Assembly (NCBI RefSeq): GCF_022483985.1
Contig: NZ_JAKVME010000001.1
Location: forward strand, 2,046,001 to 2,110,000
Length of the DNA stretch: 64,000 nt
Direction: 5' to 3'
DNA from: Acetobacter sp.
Lineage (GTDB): Bacteria; Pseudomonadota; Alphaproteobacteria; Acetobacterales; Acetobacteraceae
Notes under the pieces: generated by a model
Told to the model about the DNA's origin: nothing
What the model saw: the letters and a program-made list of their open reading frames with translations, nothing else
The model's database searches: none
Shown: in pieces, positions 26,530 through 36,665 of the stretch
Position numbering within the stretch: position 1 is the stretch's first letter
Layout: every line of letters begins with the position of its first letter
Translations under genes and position numbers: made by a program

Positions 26530-26663
26530 TTTCAATCTCCCGGAGGTCTGTGACCTCGTCGATCCTGCAGAGGCGTCCGGAAGATTGGTCTTCACCCCAC
26601 TCCATACAAGTGACAAGTTCTACATGTTCAGGAAAGCATTTTCACTTTCCTATTAACGACGCC

Positions 26664-27845
26664 CTATATCCCCTCCCGGACAGGACGACTTCTCTCGCTG
26701 GCAGTCTTCAACTGGCCGCAGGCCGCCAGAATATCACGTCCACGCGGCGTACGGATTGGCGAGGCGAAACCGGCATCCATGACGATCTGGGCAAATTTCG
26801 CCTGCTGCTCGCGGGTTGAAGGCTTATAGTCGCTGCCGGGCCAGATGTTGAACGGGATCAGGTTCACCTTGGCCGGAATACCGCGGATCAGGCGCACCAG
26901 TTCACGGGCGTCGGCCTCGCTGTCATTGATCCCGCGCAGCATGATGTATTCGAACGTGATGCGTCGTGCATTGCTCGCCGCCGGATAGCGACGGCAGGCA
27001 GCGATCACTTCCTCGATAGGATATTTCCGGTTGAGCGGCACGATCTGGTCACGCAGGTCATTGCGGACGGCATGCAACGACACTGCGAGATTGATTCCGA
27101 GTTCATCGCCGCAGCGATCCATCAGCGGCACGACACCGGACGTTGACAGCGTGATGCGACGCCGCGACAGGCCGATCCCCTCCCCGTCCATGATGATCCG
27201 CATGGCCTTGGCCACATTCTCGTAATTGTAGAGCGGCTCCCCCATGCCCATCAGAACAATGGTGGAAAGCAGGCGCGGCGTATCGCCTTTCGGGCTGGGC
27301 CATTCATTATAGGAATCGCGCGCGGCCATGAACTGGCCGACGATTTCCGCAGCGCCGAGATTACGCACCAGCTTCTGTGTGCCGGTATGGCAGAAGGTGC
27401 AGGACAGGGTGCAGCCCACCTGCGAGGAGATGCAGACCGCACCACGATCCTCACGCCGATCCGGGATATAGACCGTCTCGGCTTCCTGCCCGTCGCGAAA
27501 GCGGAACAGGAACTTGCGCGTCTCGTCCTGAGAGGTCTGTACGACCGCCGGATCGGGGCGTCCGACGATGAACCGCTCCGCCAGCTTCTGCTGAAGCGGT
27601 TTGGCGATGCTGCTCATCTTCGTGAAATCGGTTGCGCCCTGATGGTAGATCCAGTGCCAGAGCTGCTTGGTGCGGAACGGTTTTTCGCCGATAGCGACCA
27701 GTTCCTCGGTCAGTTCCTCACGCGACAGCCCGACAAGATCACGGCGACCATCGGCAAGCTGGATCGGCGGCGGTGAGAACAGCGCCGACTTCGCGAGAAT
27801 CCGCTCCCGGTCGGCGGCGTCAAGCGCGAAGTCCGTGTCGCTCAT
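26664..27845 (-). CDS. rlmN: 23S rRNA / tRNA adenine-C2 methyltransferase RlmN
   Basis: This 393-residue radical-SAM enzyme methylates A2503 of 23S rRNA and A37 of some tRNAs. The cluster motif C-x3-C-x2-C is at Cys145, Cys149 and Cys152 ([10 protein letters not shown]). The methyl-carrying Cys is near the C-terminus ([10 protein letters not shown]). The [13 protein letters not shown] segment and the N-terminal helical domain ([11 protein letters not shown]) are typical. A short unique C-terminal tail follows. It is divergent from the deformylase-like gene. Confidence 0.96.
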   Translation of the reverse strand: MSDTDFALDAADRERILAKSALFSPPPIQLADGRRDLVGLSREELTEELVAIGEKPFRTKQLWHWIYHQGATDFTKMSSIAKPLQQKLAERFIVGRPDPAVVQTSQDETRKFLFRFRDGQEAETVYIPDRREDRGAVCISSQVGCTLSCTFCHTGTQKLVRNLGAAEIVGQFMAARDSYNEWPSPKGDTPRLLSTIVLMGMGEPLYNYENVAKAMRIIMDGEGIGLSRRRITLSTSGVVPLMDRCGDELGINLAVSLHAVRNDLRDQIVPLNRKYPIEEVIAACRRYPAASNARRITFEYIMLRGINDSEADARELVRLIRGIPAKVNLIPFNIWPGSDYKPSTREQQAKFAQIVMDAGFASPIRTPRGRDILAACGQLKTASERSRPVREGI

Positions 27846-28014
27846 GGTCTTGTATCTTCCAGTTCAGCCAGAAATGATCGTAAAGGCGCGCTCCTTACCA
27901 CGGGCGGCCGGGAAAATGGAGAGAAATCGGCAATCGCCACACCATGCGGGCATTGCCTCCTGAGCCAGCACGCCATTACACAGCCCCACTCTCCCTGTTC
28001 AGATGGAGGCCGGT

Positions 28015-28512
28015 GTGGCTCTGCGTCCGATTGTGACTTTCCCCGACCAGAGGCTTCGTCTCGTCGCTGAGCCCGTGACCTGTTTCAACGAGGCCCTGCA
28101 GTCTCTGGCCACGGATCTTCTCGACACCATGCGGGCCGCTCCGGGGATAGGGATCACCGCTCCGCATATCGGCGTTGCACAGCGTGTCGTGGTGCTGGAA
28201 CTCCCCGATGCATCCGGACCGCGAACCTATATCAATCCCGAGATTATCGAGACGTCCGGAGAAACACTCCGTCTGGAAGAGGGGAGCATTTCAATGCCGG
28301 GCGTCACCGGCCCGATTGAAAGGGCCGCCCGTATCCGTGTGCGTTTTCAGGATATCGTGGGAACCGAGCATATCGAGGATGCCGAAGGGCTGCGCGCCGT
28401 CTGTCACCAGCACGAGATCGACCAGTTGAACGGCCTGTTCTGGACCCAGCGACTGTCGCCTCTCAGGCGCGGAAAAGTCGTGGCCCGGTTTGAGAAACTT
28501 CGCCGGAGTTAA
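28015..28512 (+). CDS. peptide deformylase-like protein with lost metal ligands
   Basis: This protein of about 165 residues has the peptide deformylase fold, but all three catalytic motifs are altered. Motif 1 (GxGLAAxQ) reads GIGITAPH, with Gln replaced by His51. Motif 2 (EGCLS) reads EGSIS, with the metal-binding Cys replaced by Ser91. Motif 3 (HExxH) reads HEIDQ, with the second His replaced by Gln137. True deformylases remove the formyl group of new proteins using Fe or Zn. Without two of three ligands this one should be inactive or work differently. GTG 28015 is chosen because TGGAGG lies 5 bases upstream. ATG 28003 overlaps that site. Confidence 0.85.
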   Translation: MALRPIVTFPDQRLRLVAEPVTCFNEALQSLATDLLDTMRAAPGIGITAPHIGVAQRVVVLELPDASGPRTYINPEIIETSGETLRLEEGSISMPGVTGPIERAARIRVRFQDIVGTEHIEDAEGLRAVCHQHEIDQLNGLFWTQRLSPLRRGKVVARFEKLRRS

Positions 28513-28776
28513 ACGGACAGGCTTTGGAGGCGTTATGGCCGTTACACGCCCCACTCTCTTGAAGATCTTATCTGCGATCTGAGGGCGGAAGTAATAACGC
28601 GTACCGCTTCAAGTTCGTCTTCTATTCCGGCTTGTCTGACCATCGGTTGCTGTAAAACCCGGTTGAGGTCGCTTGCCCGAAACAGATACCATCACGAGAA
28701 ATCTCTTTGGGGTTGCTTAAATCGACTCTCCAAAATTATAAAAACTCTTCAAAATTCTGCATTTCGGTAGAGGTTT

Positions 28777-29300
28777 ATGAAATTTTATATTTTAACTGGA
28801 GCGATCCTCCATGTTCGATGGGACAAAGCAGCCCCTTGTGGGCTGATGCCACTCTATGCGCCAACAACGAGCATGTACTTTTCTCCTGTCGAACAGGGAA
28901 TAAAATAGCATCTCTTTGCGAAAACAACGCTTCAATTCATTACAGATTCGGCCGACCAGGTCACACTGAGATGTCTTATCCCGACAACACAGAAAAAACC
29001 TCTGACGCCTTCAATGCGGATACGATGATGTTTTCTGGCGGTGGCGGAGCCTACGTGACATTCAACAAAAACGGCTTTCAATATACTGTATTCAGTGCGA
29101 TCGGACGATGGGGTAAGCATGGCGCGCCCGCTGAAGTAAACGGCGTTGCTGTCCAGAAGGGAGAGCAGGAGATCGCAAATCTGGCCTGCCACGGACCTGT
29201 CATATCAAACCTCGGTGCTGACGCCTTTCAACAGGACGGTCTTCAACCCGGTCATCCGTCCCATGATTTCTATATCCCAGAAGCATTCTTCCTGCGATAG
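28777..29300 (+). pseudogene. frameshifted gene for exported Cys-containing protein
   Basis: ATG 28777, with AGAGG just upstream, begins a signal-peptide-like sequence (MKFYILTGAIL). That frame runs into unrelated residues and a stop, while the main domain continues in another frame from about 28,810. It reads CSMGQSSPLWADATLCANNE, then LFSCRTGNKIASLC, HYRFGRPGHTEMSYP, YVTFNKNGFQYTVFSAIGRWG and EIANLACHG, ending at 29300. Joining the frames by one base near 28,812 gives a complete exported protein of about 175 residues with cleavage after ADA. The domain resembles a family of small secreted proteins of unknown function. Either the gene is broken or the read has an error. Confidence 0.6.
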
Positions 29301-29331
29301 GAGAGCTATATATTCATCATATTATTCCAAA

Positions 29332-29526
29332 AATATACTTCCGATATCGAATAGCATCCTGCATGGTATTATGCCTCATGCTCCATTACAGTATCTTGCG
29401 CCACTGAACCTCGGCATGGCGCATGACGATATCAATACATCTCTGAGAGTAGCTGCATTTCTGGCGCAAATTGCTGTTGAAAGTTTCGAATTGCGTCATA
29501 CGCATGAAGGCTGGACGAAACGATAG
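29332..29526 (+). pseudogene. GH19 chitinase/lysozyme N-terminal fragment
   Basis: About 60 codons match the start of glycoside hydrolase family 19 (chitinase or phage-type endolysin): ILHGIMPHAPLQYLAPLN, then INTSLRVAAFLAQIAVES and ELRHTHEGW, then TAG. In the family this stretch reads FLAQIAHES with the catalytic Glu. Here the preceding His is Val. The protein would normally continue another 100-150 residues. Downstream, near 29,590, a short segment in another frame (YGNKARYRK) might be a further remnant. The piece is therefore a decayed lysis or cell-wall hydrolase gene, of phage or effector origin. Confidence 0.65.
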
Positions 29527-29687
29527 AGTTTTCATCTTTCCGGCTCTACCAACCCTGCACACACAGACTTATCAGAACATGATTATTTTGATTGCAGGTA
29601 TGGAAATAAGGCCCGATATCGAAAAATCTTCTTCAACAATATAGCCTGAACCAGCACCTCCTCCTTCAAGCCTCCACGGAGCGAACC

Positions 29688-30530
29688 ATGAGCAAATCCT
29701 TCCCATCCGAGTCTTTCATGGACGTCTCCGTCGCCGATGCCGGCCACGAACTGGAGCGCCTCCTCCATATCATGGCGCAACTGCGTGACCCGGAGACCGG
29801 ATGCGCGTGGGACGTGCAGCAGACACCGGCAACCGTGGCGCCTTACGCAATAGAGGAAGCCTACGAGGTTGCGGACGCCATTGAACGGGAAGCATGGGAC
29901 GAGACGGCGGATGAACTCGGCGATCTCCTGTTACAGGTGGTGTTCCAGTCCCGGATTGCCGAGGAGAAGGCGCGTTTCGATTTCGCCGAAGTAGCGCGCC
30001 GTATCGCCGACAAGATGGTGCGCCGTCATCCTCATGTGTTTGGCGAGGCGCAGGACAGCCGCGACGACAAGGCTACTCTGACCGCGCAATGGGAGCAGAA
30101 CAAGGCGCAGGAGAGGCAGAAGCGTTCGGAGCATGGCGCTCTGGCGGGCATTCCTCTGGCGCTTCCTGCCCTGCTCCGCGCCAGCAAGCTGGCCTCCCGC
30201 GCGGCGCGTGTCGGGTTCGACTGGCCAGATGTCGGCGGGGTCGTCGCCAAGGTGCATGAGGAACTGGCCGAGGTCGAGGCGGAAATCGCGTCCGGTGACA
30301 GGACGGCTCTTCAGGATGAAGTGGGCGATCTGCTCTTTTCCGTCGCCAGTCTGGCCCGCAGGCTCGGTCTTGATCCGGAGGCCTGCCTACGTCAGGCCAA
30401 CGGAAAGTTCACGCGGCGTTTCGAATCTGTGGAGAGCCTGCTGGCCCGGCAAGGTCTGACACCGGCGGAGTGCGATGTGGAAAAGCTCGACTCTGTCTGG
30501 AGCGAGGTGAAAAAGCAGGAAAAATCCTGA
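29688..30530 (+). CDS. mazG: nucleoside triphosphate pyrophosphohydrolase MazG
   Basis: This 280-residue MazG has two tandem all-alpha NTP-PPase domains and clears aberrant NTPs, also lowering ppGpp in some bacteria. The first domain shows LRDPETGCAWDVQQT, EEAYEVADAIE and DELGDLLLQVVFQ. The second shows KVHEELAEVEAEI and DEVGDLLFSVASLARRL, with metal-binding Glu/Asp. GGAG lies 7 bases before the ATG. It is convergent with the TPR-glycosyltransferase gene, and a hairpin overlaps both ends. Confidence 0.94.
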   Translation: MSKSFPSESFMDVSVADAGHELERLLHIMAQLRDPETGCAWDVQQTPATVAPYAIEEAYEVADAIEREAWDETADELGDLLLQVVFQSRIAEEKARFDFAEVARRIADKMVRRHPHVFGEAQDSRDDKATLTAQWEQNKAQERQKRSEHGALAGIPLALPALLRASKLASRAARVGFDWPDVGGVVAKVHEELAEVEAEIASGDRTALQDEVGDLLFSVASLARRLGLDPEACLRQANGKFTRRFESVESLLARQGLTPAECDVEKLDSVWSEVKKQEKS

Positions 30531-30547
30531 CACATCATCAGGATTTT
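30521..30547. terminator. bidirectional hairpin overlapping two gene ends
   Basis: AAAATCCTGA-cacatca-TCAGGATTTT is a perfect 10-bp stem that contains the stop regions of mazG (plus) and the TPR gene (minus). A/T runs at the base could serve both directions. Confidence 0.75.
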
Positions 30548-32406
30548 CTGGCGACGAAAATCCGTAGGGCCTCCGCCACTCTGGCCACCGGCTTCCGCCA
30601 GGCAATATCCGGTCTGTCCGCCGTTTCCTGCGCAAACAGCCGCACCTGTGGATACCAGAGATGACGGCCCTGCCGGTCCCAGTTACCCTCTGCCCAGCGC
30701 CAGTCGCCGCCAGACCGGTTCAGGAGCCACAGCGGCACACCCATCGCCCCGGCAAGATGGGCCACAGCAGTATCGACGGAAATCACCAGATCAAGGCTAC
30801 TGACAGCGGCGGCGGTCACAGCCATGTCGCCGTGTTCCGGCAGGCGTTCAAAACCTGAAGGCGCGGTCCCTCGGTTCAGGGAAACCCACTGCACGCCATC
30901 AGTTTTCAGAATCGGTTCCAACAGGTCCAATGCAATCGAGCGTCGTCGATCGAAGCGGTAGCCCGGATTACCCGACCAGCACAGTCCGATGCGTGGCGGT
31001 TGTCTGTCCTGAGAAACCCGAGGCTGCGCGGCACAAAGATACGGCACTGTTTCCGGAGGCCGTCCTTCATCCAGAAGATGGGGCAGGCTCAGGAGGGATG
31101 CTTTCGCTACGACGGTTTTGTCGCTGGCCGACGTGACGAGCTTCAACCTGCCCCTCTCCTGAACATGCTGCCAGACGGGAAGCGTCAAGGACTGTTCGAC
31201 CAGTCCCATCAGACCGTCCGGCACTAGCAGATGAACAGGCGCACGCTCAACCGCCATTGGCACAAAACGCAGGAACTGAATGTAATCACCCAGCCCCTGC
31301 TCGCCGCACAACAGAATCGGCTTTTCTGACGGACCACCATCCCAGTCAGGAAGATCAGGACGGGGAAGCGGCTGAAGCAGAAGACGTCGCGCCTCAAAAT
31401 CCCACCAGCCTTCCACGAAACGGCCTTCCGCCAGTTCCACCGTGGCCAGATTGAAACGAGCTCTTGCCGCGTCCACCGTCCCCGCCGCGTTCCGCATGAT
31501 CTGCCGGAACAGGTCCGCCGCTTCCTCACGACGTCCCAGATCATTCAGTAATGTCCCCTGATTGAGCAGGATACGGAGATCACCCGGTTTCAGCGCAATG
31601 GCTTTGGAAAAATCCTTTTCTGCTTCGGCAAGATGACCGAACGCCATGTGCACAAGCCCGAGATTGGTCAGTGTTTCGGCTGTAGGAGAACCAAGGGCGG
31701 ATGCTTTTTCCAGTGCGATGCAGGCATCGTCCAGACGACCGAGTTCAAACAGTATGGCTCCGTGATTGGCCCAGACCGCAGGGTCAGTGGGATGGAGAGA
31801 GCAGAGTTCCGCGAACAGTATCTCGGCTGCGACATGATCGCCCGCAGCACCAAGGACTGTCGCTTCGTGCTGTCGCGTGATGACGTCATCAGTGGCCGCC
31901 AGCCGTGTGGCGCGTCGCGCCATGGCAAGCGCCTCGGCAGGATGACCATGGCGCGTCAGAAACTGTGACAGGACCAGCGGATATCCCGCCTCCAGAGGCC
32001 GCTGATCCAGCGCCATGCGGAGCGCGGCTTCCGCGTCGACAAGCAGGCCAGCCGCTTCACAAGCTTCTGACAGAGCCAGTTGGGCGGAAGGGTTGCTCGG
32101 GTCGGTCAGCACAGCGACCCGGAGAGCGCCCAGAGCAGCCTCGACATGACCAAGCCTGAGAAGCGCCAGTCCAAGTGTGACGTGAAATTCGGCGCGAGGA
32201 TCGGTTCTGACCGCCAGCCCCGCATAGCCGACTGCCTGATCAAACCGGCCCTGTGTAAAGGCCGCTTTCGCCAGACCGTGCAGCAGAAGCGGATCGCCGG
32301 GATTCCGGGCCAGTCGGGCCTTCAGTTCATCGTAGGAAGCCGGGTCATGATCCTTCAACTGAGCCTCCACGAAACAGACGATTCCGCGTGTAGCAGATTT
32401 ATCCAT
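30538..32406 (-). CDS. TPR protein with C-terminal glycosyltransferase-like domain
   Basis: This 622-residue cytoplasmic protein has about eight to nine tetratricopeptide repeats (about residues 25-330). A C-terminal domain follows that resembles the GT9/GT41-type glycosyltransferases found fused to TPRs (KPILLCGEQGLGDYIQFLRF, RIGLCWSGNPGY, LVISVDTAVAHLAGAMGVPLW, WRWAEGN). Such proteins may glycosylate protein partners gathered by the repeats. The substrate is unknown. The last motif group is the probable sugar-nucleotide site. There is no signal peptide. It is convergent with mazG. Confidence 0.85.
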   Translation of the reverse strand: MDKSATRGIVCFVEAQLKDHDPASYDELKARLARNPGDPLLLHGLAKAAFTQGRFDQAVGYAGLAVRTDPRAEFHVTLGLALLRLGHVEAALGALRVAVLTDPSNPSAQLALSEACEAAGLLVDAEAALRMALDQRPLEAGYPLVLSQFLTRHGHPAEALAMARRATRLAATDDVITRQHEATVLGAAGDHVAAEILFAELCSLHPTDPAVWANHGAILFELGRLDDACIALEKASALGSPTAETLTNLGLVHMAFGHLAEAEKDFSKAIALKPGDLRILLNQGTLLNDLGRREEAADLFRQIMRNAAGTVDAARARFNLATVELAEGRFVEGWWDFEARRLLLQPLPRPDLPDWDGGPSEKPILLCGEQGLGDYIQFLRFVPMAVERAPVHLLVPDGLMGLVEQSLTLPVWQHVQERGRLKLVTSASDKTVVAKASLLSLPHLLDEGRPPETVPYLCAAQPRVSQDRQPPRIGLCWSGNPGYRFDRRRSIALDLLEPILKTDGVQWVSLNRGTAPSGFERLPEHGDMAVTAAAVSSLDLVISVDTAVAHLAGAMGVPLWLLNRSGGDWRWAEGNWDRQGRHLWYPQVRLFAQETADRPDIAWRKPVARVAEALRIFVARKS

Positions 32407-32651
32407 TCAGGAGGACTGTTCGCTGATCGGTGTCACACCTCGCAAGTCTCAGTTGATCTTGTTTTGGAATGAACAAACAGAATAAACGCGGAGTCACTGC
32501 GTCAGGGCTGCGCTCAACCCCAGTCTGGACTCCCGGTCCTGTTAAGAGATGAATGTGTGCGCCAACACCGGGCCAGCCACGAAGAGCAGACTGATCCCGC
32601 GAGTGAATAAAGGGATCACTTTGTTACTGCTTTAATTTTTCATGAAAACGC

Positions 32652-32728
32652 TGGGGCGAACGACGGGGATTGAACCCGCGACAACCGGTACCACAAACCG
32701 GCGCTCTACCAACTGAGCTACGTCCGCC
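32652..32728 (-). tRNA. tRNA-His (GTG anticodon)
   Basis: The minus strand folds into a full cloverleaf: acceptor GCGGACG/CGTTCGC, D arm with AGCTCAGTTGGTAGAGC, anticodon stem CCGGT/ACCGG around TTGTGGT (anticodon GTG), and T arm GCGGG-TTCAATC-CCCGT. The histidine-specific G-1 is encoded and faces C73. The 3' CCA is also encoded. Confidence 0.95.
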
Positions 32729-32788
32729 ACAGCGGGCCTGCTAATAGAGAATTGCGGGACATCCCGTCAATAGTAAATTTGCCGTTTT

Positions 32789-33970
32789 CTATCCCCGACC
32801 GATACGATCCCGCAGACGTGTCAGAGCCTGCTCCAGAATGATGGGTTTCTTGCAGAACGCAAACCGGACCAGATGAGAGGGAGCGCCGGGCAGACTGGCG
32901 TCATAGAATGCTGAGACAGGAATGACTGCCACACCAGCTTCAACCGTCATACGCCGACTCCATTCCAGATCGGTCTCCGATCCGGTCATCAATTCACCGA
33001 CCCCACGAATATCCGCGGTCAGGAAGTAGGTTCCGTCACAGGGAAGCACGGAAAAGCCCATCTCCCTGAGACCGGATGCAAGGATGTCCCGCCGAACCTG
33101 CATGTCTGACGCCAGAGACTCAAAGTAGGCGGTGTCCTGATCCAGCCCGACGGCGACGGCACGTTGCAGATTGGGCGCTGTGGAAAAGGCGAGATTCTGG
33201 TGAGCTTTGGCAATGACGGCCGCCAGCGCCACAGGCGCGGTAATGTACCCCACCTTCCAGCCCGTCATTGAAAAGCTTTTCCCCGCGCTGCCGATCCGGA
33301 TGCAGCGGTCACGCATTCCCGGCAGGGTCATCAGCGGAATATGACGCGCCCCGAAAGTCAGATGCTCGTAAACCTCATCGCACAACGCATAGACATCATG
33401 CCGTTCGACCAGTCCGGCGATGAACTGCAACTCATCCTCGGAAAAGACTTTTCCCACCGGATTCATCGGCGAATTCAGAATGATCGCCTTGGTGTTGGGG
33501 CCGAAGGCGGCTGCCAGTTCATCGCGGGGCAGGGACCATGCGGGGGGCGTCAGGCGCACCAGCTTCGGGACCGCACCCAGCAACCGGATCATGGGGAGAT
33601 AGGTGTCATAGGCGGGCTCAATGACCACCACTTCATCACCGGGATTCAACAGGGCCGCGAGGGACGAGGCCAGCCCCTCCGTTGCGCCGGACGTCACGAT
33701 CACCTCACGGGCCGGGTCGATCTGCAAGCCATAGAAACGGGCATTCGATCGTGCGACGGCTTCACGCAGTTCCGGCAGTCCTGTCAGAGGCGCATACTGG
33801 TTGCGGCCATCCAGAAGCGCCTGAGCCGCCACCTCTGTCAGATGGGCAGGGCCTTCCGTGTCAGGGAACCCCTGCCCCAGATTGATCGCGCCATGCTCTG
33901 AGGCCAATGCCGACATGACCGTAAAGATGGTCGTCGGCAACTGCGTCAACTGATGATTCAATGGCTTCAC
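32789..33970 (-). CDS. class I/II PLP-dependent aminotransferase
   Basis: This 393-residue fold-type I aminotransferase has INLGQGFPDTEGP near the N-terminus, the cofactor Asn/Asp segments (NSPMNPVGKV, ALCDEVYEHL) and the Schiff-base Lys in IGSAGKSFSMTGWKVGY, plus the substrate-binding Arg in LVRFAFCKK. The pattern is closest to methionine/kynurenine-type aminotransferases (YbdL group). The exact amino donor is not certain. It is followed on the same strand by tRNA-His and divergent from glnB. Confidence 0.88.
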   Translation of the reverse strand: MKPLNHQLTQLPTTIFTVMSALASEHGAINLGQGFPDTEGPAHLTEVAAQALLDGRNQYAPLTGLPELREAVARSNARFYGLQIDPAREVIVTSGATEGLASSLAALLNPGDEVVVIEPAYDTYLPMIRLLGAVPKLVRLTPPAWSLPRDELAAAFGPNTKAIILNSPMNPVGKVFSEDELQFIAGLVERHDVYALCDEVYEHLTFGARHIPLMTLPGMRDRCIRIGSAGKSFSMTGWKVGYITAPVALAAVIAKAHQNLAFSTAPNLQRAVAVGLDQDTAYFESLASDMQVRRDILASGLREMGFSVLPCDGTYFLTADIRGVGELMTGSETDLEWSRRMTVEAGVAVIPVSAFYDASLPGAPSHLVRFAFCKKPIILEQALTRLRDRIGRG

Positions 33971-34218
33971 GATGCCCCCGGGCCTGACTGATGGAAAAGA
34001 GGGAGTGATCCCTGATCCCTGCTCCCTGCGACATCCGCCGCATCCCCCTGAGATGCGAGGAGACTGGAAATAAGCCCTGCGTTCGGGTCTTCGTCAACAA
34101 TCCACGCCAGCCGGTCCGACGACGGGATTATTTCGCTGTCAACCCGATTGCCCGCAAGCCAAACCCGTGCAACTGTTCTGCCTGAACCGCAGTTCAATCG
34201 CTGCCGTTCGCATGCTAG

Positions 34219-34596
<378 letters not shown>

Positions 34597-34759
34597 GCGG
34601 ACAATCCTCAGGCGGGACGACTTTTCCGTCTTGCTAGGACGTCCGGCATAGGACACAAAAGTTTCGGTGCGGTATCGATCCGACCCTTCGCAGAATGGAA
34701 CGACGAACCGCAAATCTGAAGGCCGCGATGGCGGCGCTAACAGGCAGATAGAGGCACTA

Positions 34760-36205
34760 ATGGCGAAAAAAGAAACCGGTTCGACCAAGACGTCGTCGGA
34801 AGCAGTAGCCCGGGTTTTCGAGCTCATTAACGAAAACTCCGTCGAACTGGTCGACTTGCGCTTCACTGATCCGCGCGGAACGTGGCACCACACCACGCAG
34901 TACATCACGACGATCGAAGAAGACACCTTCACGGAAGGTTTCATGTTCGACGGTTCCTCCATCGGTGGCTGGAAAGCCATCAATGAGAGCGACATGGTGC
35001 TGCTGCCCGACCCGACGACAGCCGTCATGGACCCGTTCTCCGCAAAGCCGCAGCTGATCCTGATCTGCGATATCGTTGATCCGGCGACCGGCCAGCTTTA
35101 CAACCGTGACCCGCGCTCCACCGCCAAGCGCGCCGAACAGTATCTCCAGTCCACCGGCCTCGGTGACACGGCTTTCTTCGGCCCGGAAGCAGAGTTCTTC
35201 ATCTTCGACAACGTCCAGTTCGGCACGGGTCCGAACTACGGCAAGTATCAGCTCGACAGCATCGAAGGCCCCGGCGCATCCCTGAAGGAATATCCCGAGG
35301 GCAATCTGGGTCACCGTCCGGGTGTGAAGGGTGGTTACTTCCCCTGCGCTCCTGTCGACAGCGAGAACGATCTCCGCGCTGAAATGCTGACGACGATGGG
35401 CGAGATGGGCCTGCCGATCGAAAAGCATCACCACGAAGTCGCGCAGTCCCAGCACGAGCTTGGCACCAAGTTCGACACGCTGGTCCGCTCGGCCGACTTC
35501 ATGCAGATCTACAAATACTGTATCCACAACGTCGCCGTCTCCTACGGCAAGACGGCAACCTTCATGCCGAAGCCGATCTACGGCGACAACGGCTCGGGCA
35601 TGCACGTTCACCAGTCGATCTGGAAAGCCGGCAAGCCGACCTTCGCTGGCAACGGCTATGCCGACCTGTCCGACACGGCGCTCTACTACATTGGCGGCAT
35701 CATCAAGCACGCCAAGGCGCTGAACGCGTTCACCAACCCGTCCACCAACTCCTACAAGCGTCTGATCCCGGGCTTCGAAGCTCCGGTTCTGCTGGCTTAC
35801 TCCGCCCGCAACCGTTCCGCTTCCTGCCGTATCCCGTATGCGACAAGCCCGAAGGCAAAGCGCGTCGAGGTTCGCTTCCCGGATCCGACCGCCAACCCGT
35901 ATCTGGCGTTCTCCGCCATGCTGATGGCTGGTCTGGACGGCATCAAGAACAAGATCCACCCGGGCGACGCCATGGACAAGGATCTGTACGATCTGCCTCC
36001 GGAAGAGCTGAAGCAGATTCCGACGGTTGCCGGTTCGCTGCGTGAAGCCCTCCAGTCTCTGGAAGCGGATTACGACTTCCTGCTGGCAGGCGGCGTCTTC
36101 ACGAAAGACCAGATTGACAGCTACATCGAGCTGAAGTGGAAAGACGTGTATCGCTTCGAGCACACACCTCACCCGGTTGAGTTCGAGATGTACTACTCCG
36201 TCTGA
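34760..36205 (+). CDS. glnA: glutamine synthetase type I
   Basis: This 481-residue dodecameric enzyme makes glutamine from glutamate, ammonia and ATP. It has the signatures [17 protein letters not shown], the ATP-binding [16 protein letters not shown], the active-site [23 protein letters not shown], and the adenylylation Tyr410 in [10 protein letters not shown]. That Tyr means activity can be lowered by GlnE, in line with the adjacent PII gene. Start 34760 (MAKKETG) follows AGAGG. The frame reaches 34667 but the extension is not conserved. A strong terminator follows. Confidence 0.97.
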   Translation: MAKKETGSTKTSSEAVARVFELINENSVELVDLRFTDPRGTWHHTTQYITTIEEDTFTEGFMFDGSSIGGWKAINESDMVLLPDPTTAVMDPFSAKPQLILICDIVDPATGQLYNRDPRSTAKRAEQYLQSTGLGDTAFFGPEAEFFIFDNVQFGTGPNYGKYQLDSIEGPGASLKEYPEGNLGHRPGVKGGYFPCAPVDSENDLRAEMLTTMGEMGLPIEKHHHEVAQSQHELGTKFDTLVRSADFMQIYKYCIHNVAVSYGKTATFMPKPIYGDNGSGMHVHQSIWKAGKPTFAGNGYADLSDTALYYIGGIIKHAKALNAFTNPSTNSYKRLIPGFEAPVLLAYSARNRSASCRIPYATSPKAKRVEVRFPDPTANPYLAFSAMLMAGLDGIKNKIHPGDAMDKDLYDLPPEELKQIPTVAGSLREALQSLEADYDFLLAGGVFTKDQIDSYIELKWKDVYRFEHTPHPVEFEMYYSV

Positions 36206-36233
36206 TCCTTTCGGACAGAGTTGGACTTTCAAG

Positions 36234-36261
36234 GAACGCGGCCTTAACAGGCCGCGTTTTT
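36234..36261 (+). terminator. terminator of glnA
   Basis: CGCGGCC-ttaaca-GGCCGCG followed by TTTTTT. Confidence 0.92.
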
Positions 36262-36665
36262 TGTTGGGCGATGTTTCCAGATCAGAGTGTATTCATCCAC
36301 TCCAATCTGACGACACACCGAACGGGATTTTCAGTATAGACTCAGGCCTTTGCCGTGAGATCAGCGCTGGGATTTACGGTCGTGCTTGTGAGAAATACCC
36401 GCCAGACCTCATGACGACATCATTACAGGACGTCACTTTTCATCTAACGCATTCGCCTGATACTGTCGGGCGACGGCCCTCTGCTTCATCTGTCAACGAT
36501 GAGGCGCGCATAAAGCAAAGCAGACCCGCTGACTGGCAGAAAGTCAGAGCCACTCTCCAAAAATCACAGGAATTTTGACGAGGCAACGCCATGCTTCCAC
36601 AGAGAGTTTTTACAAATGCTCTGTGGAAGTGCTGTCTGAAACGACGCTACGGCCTCTTGCGGGCC
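36262..36665. other. 404-bp intergenic region after glnA
   Basis: No supported gene is seen. A 55-codon frame from ATG 36411 to 36578 lacks family similarity and a good ribosome-binding site. Near the right end an 11-bp hairpin, CTTCCACAGAG...CTCTGTGGAAG (36595-36630), lies just downstream of the minus-strand GGT-like gene and may end its transcript. Confidence 0.4.

Noticed and set aside
34757..36232. 491-codon open frame on the minus strand over glnA
   Set aside because: It mirrors the codon bias of glnA, has no family character, and glnA is unmistakable.
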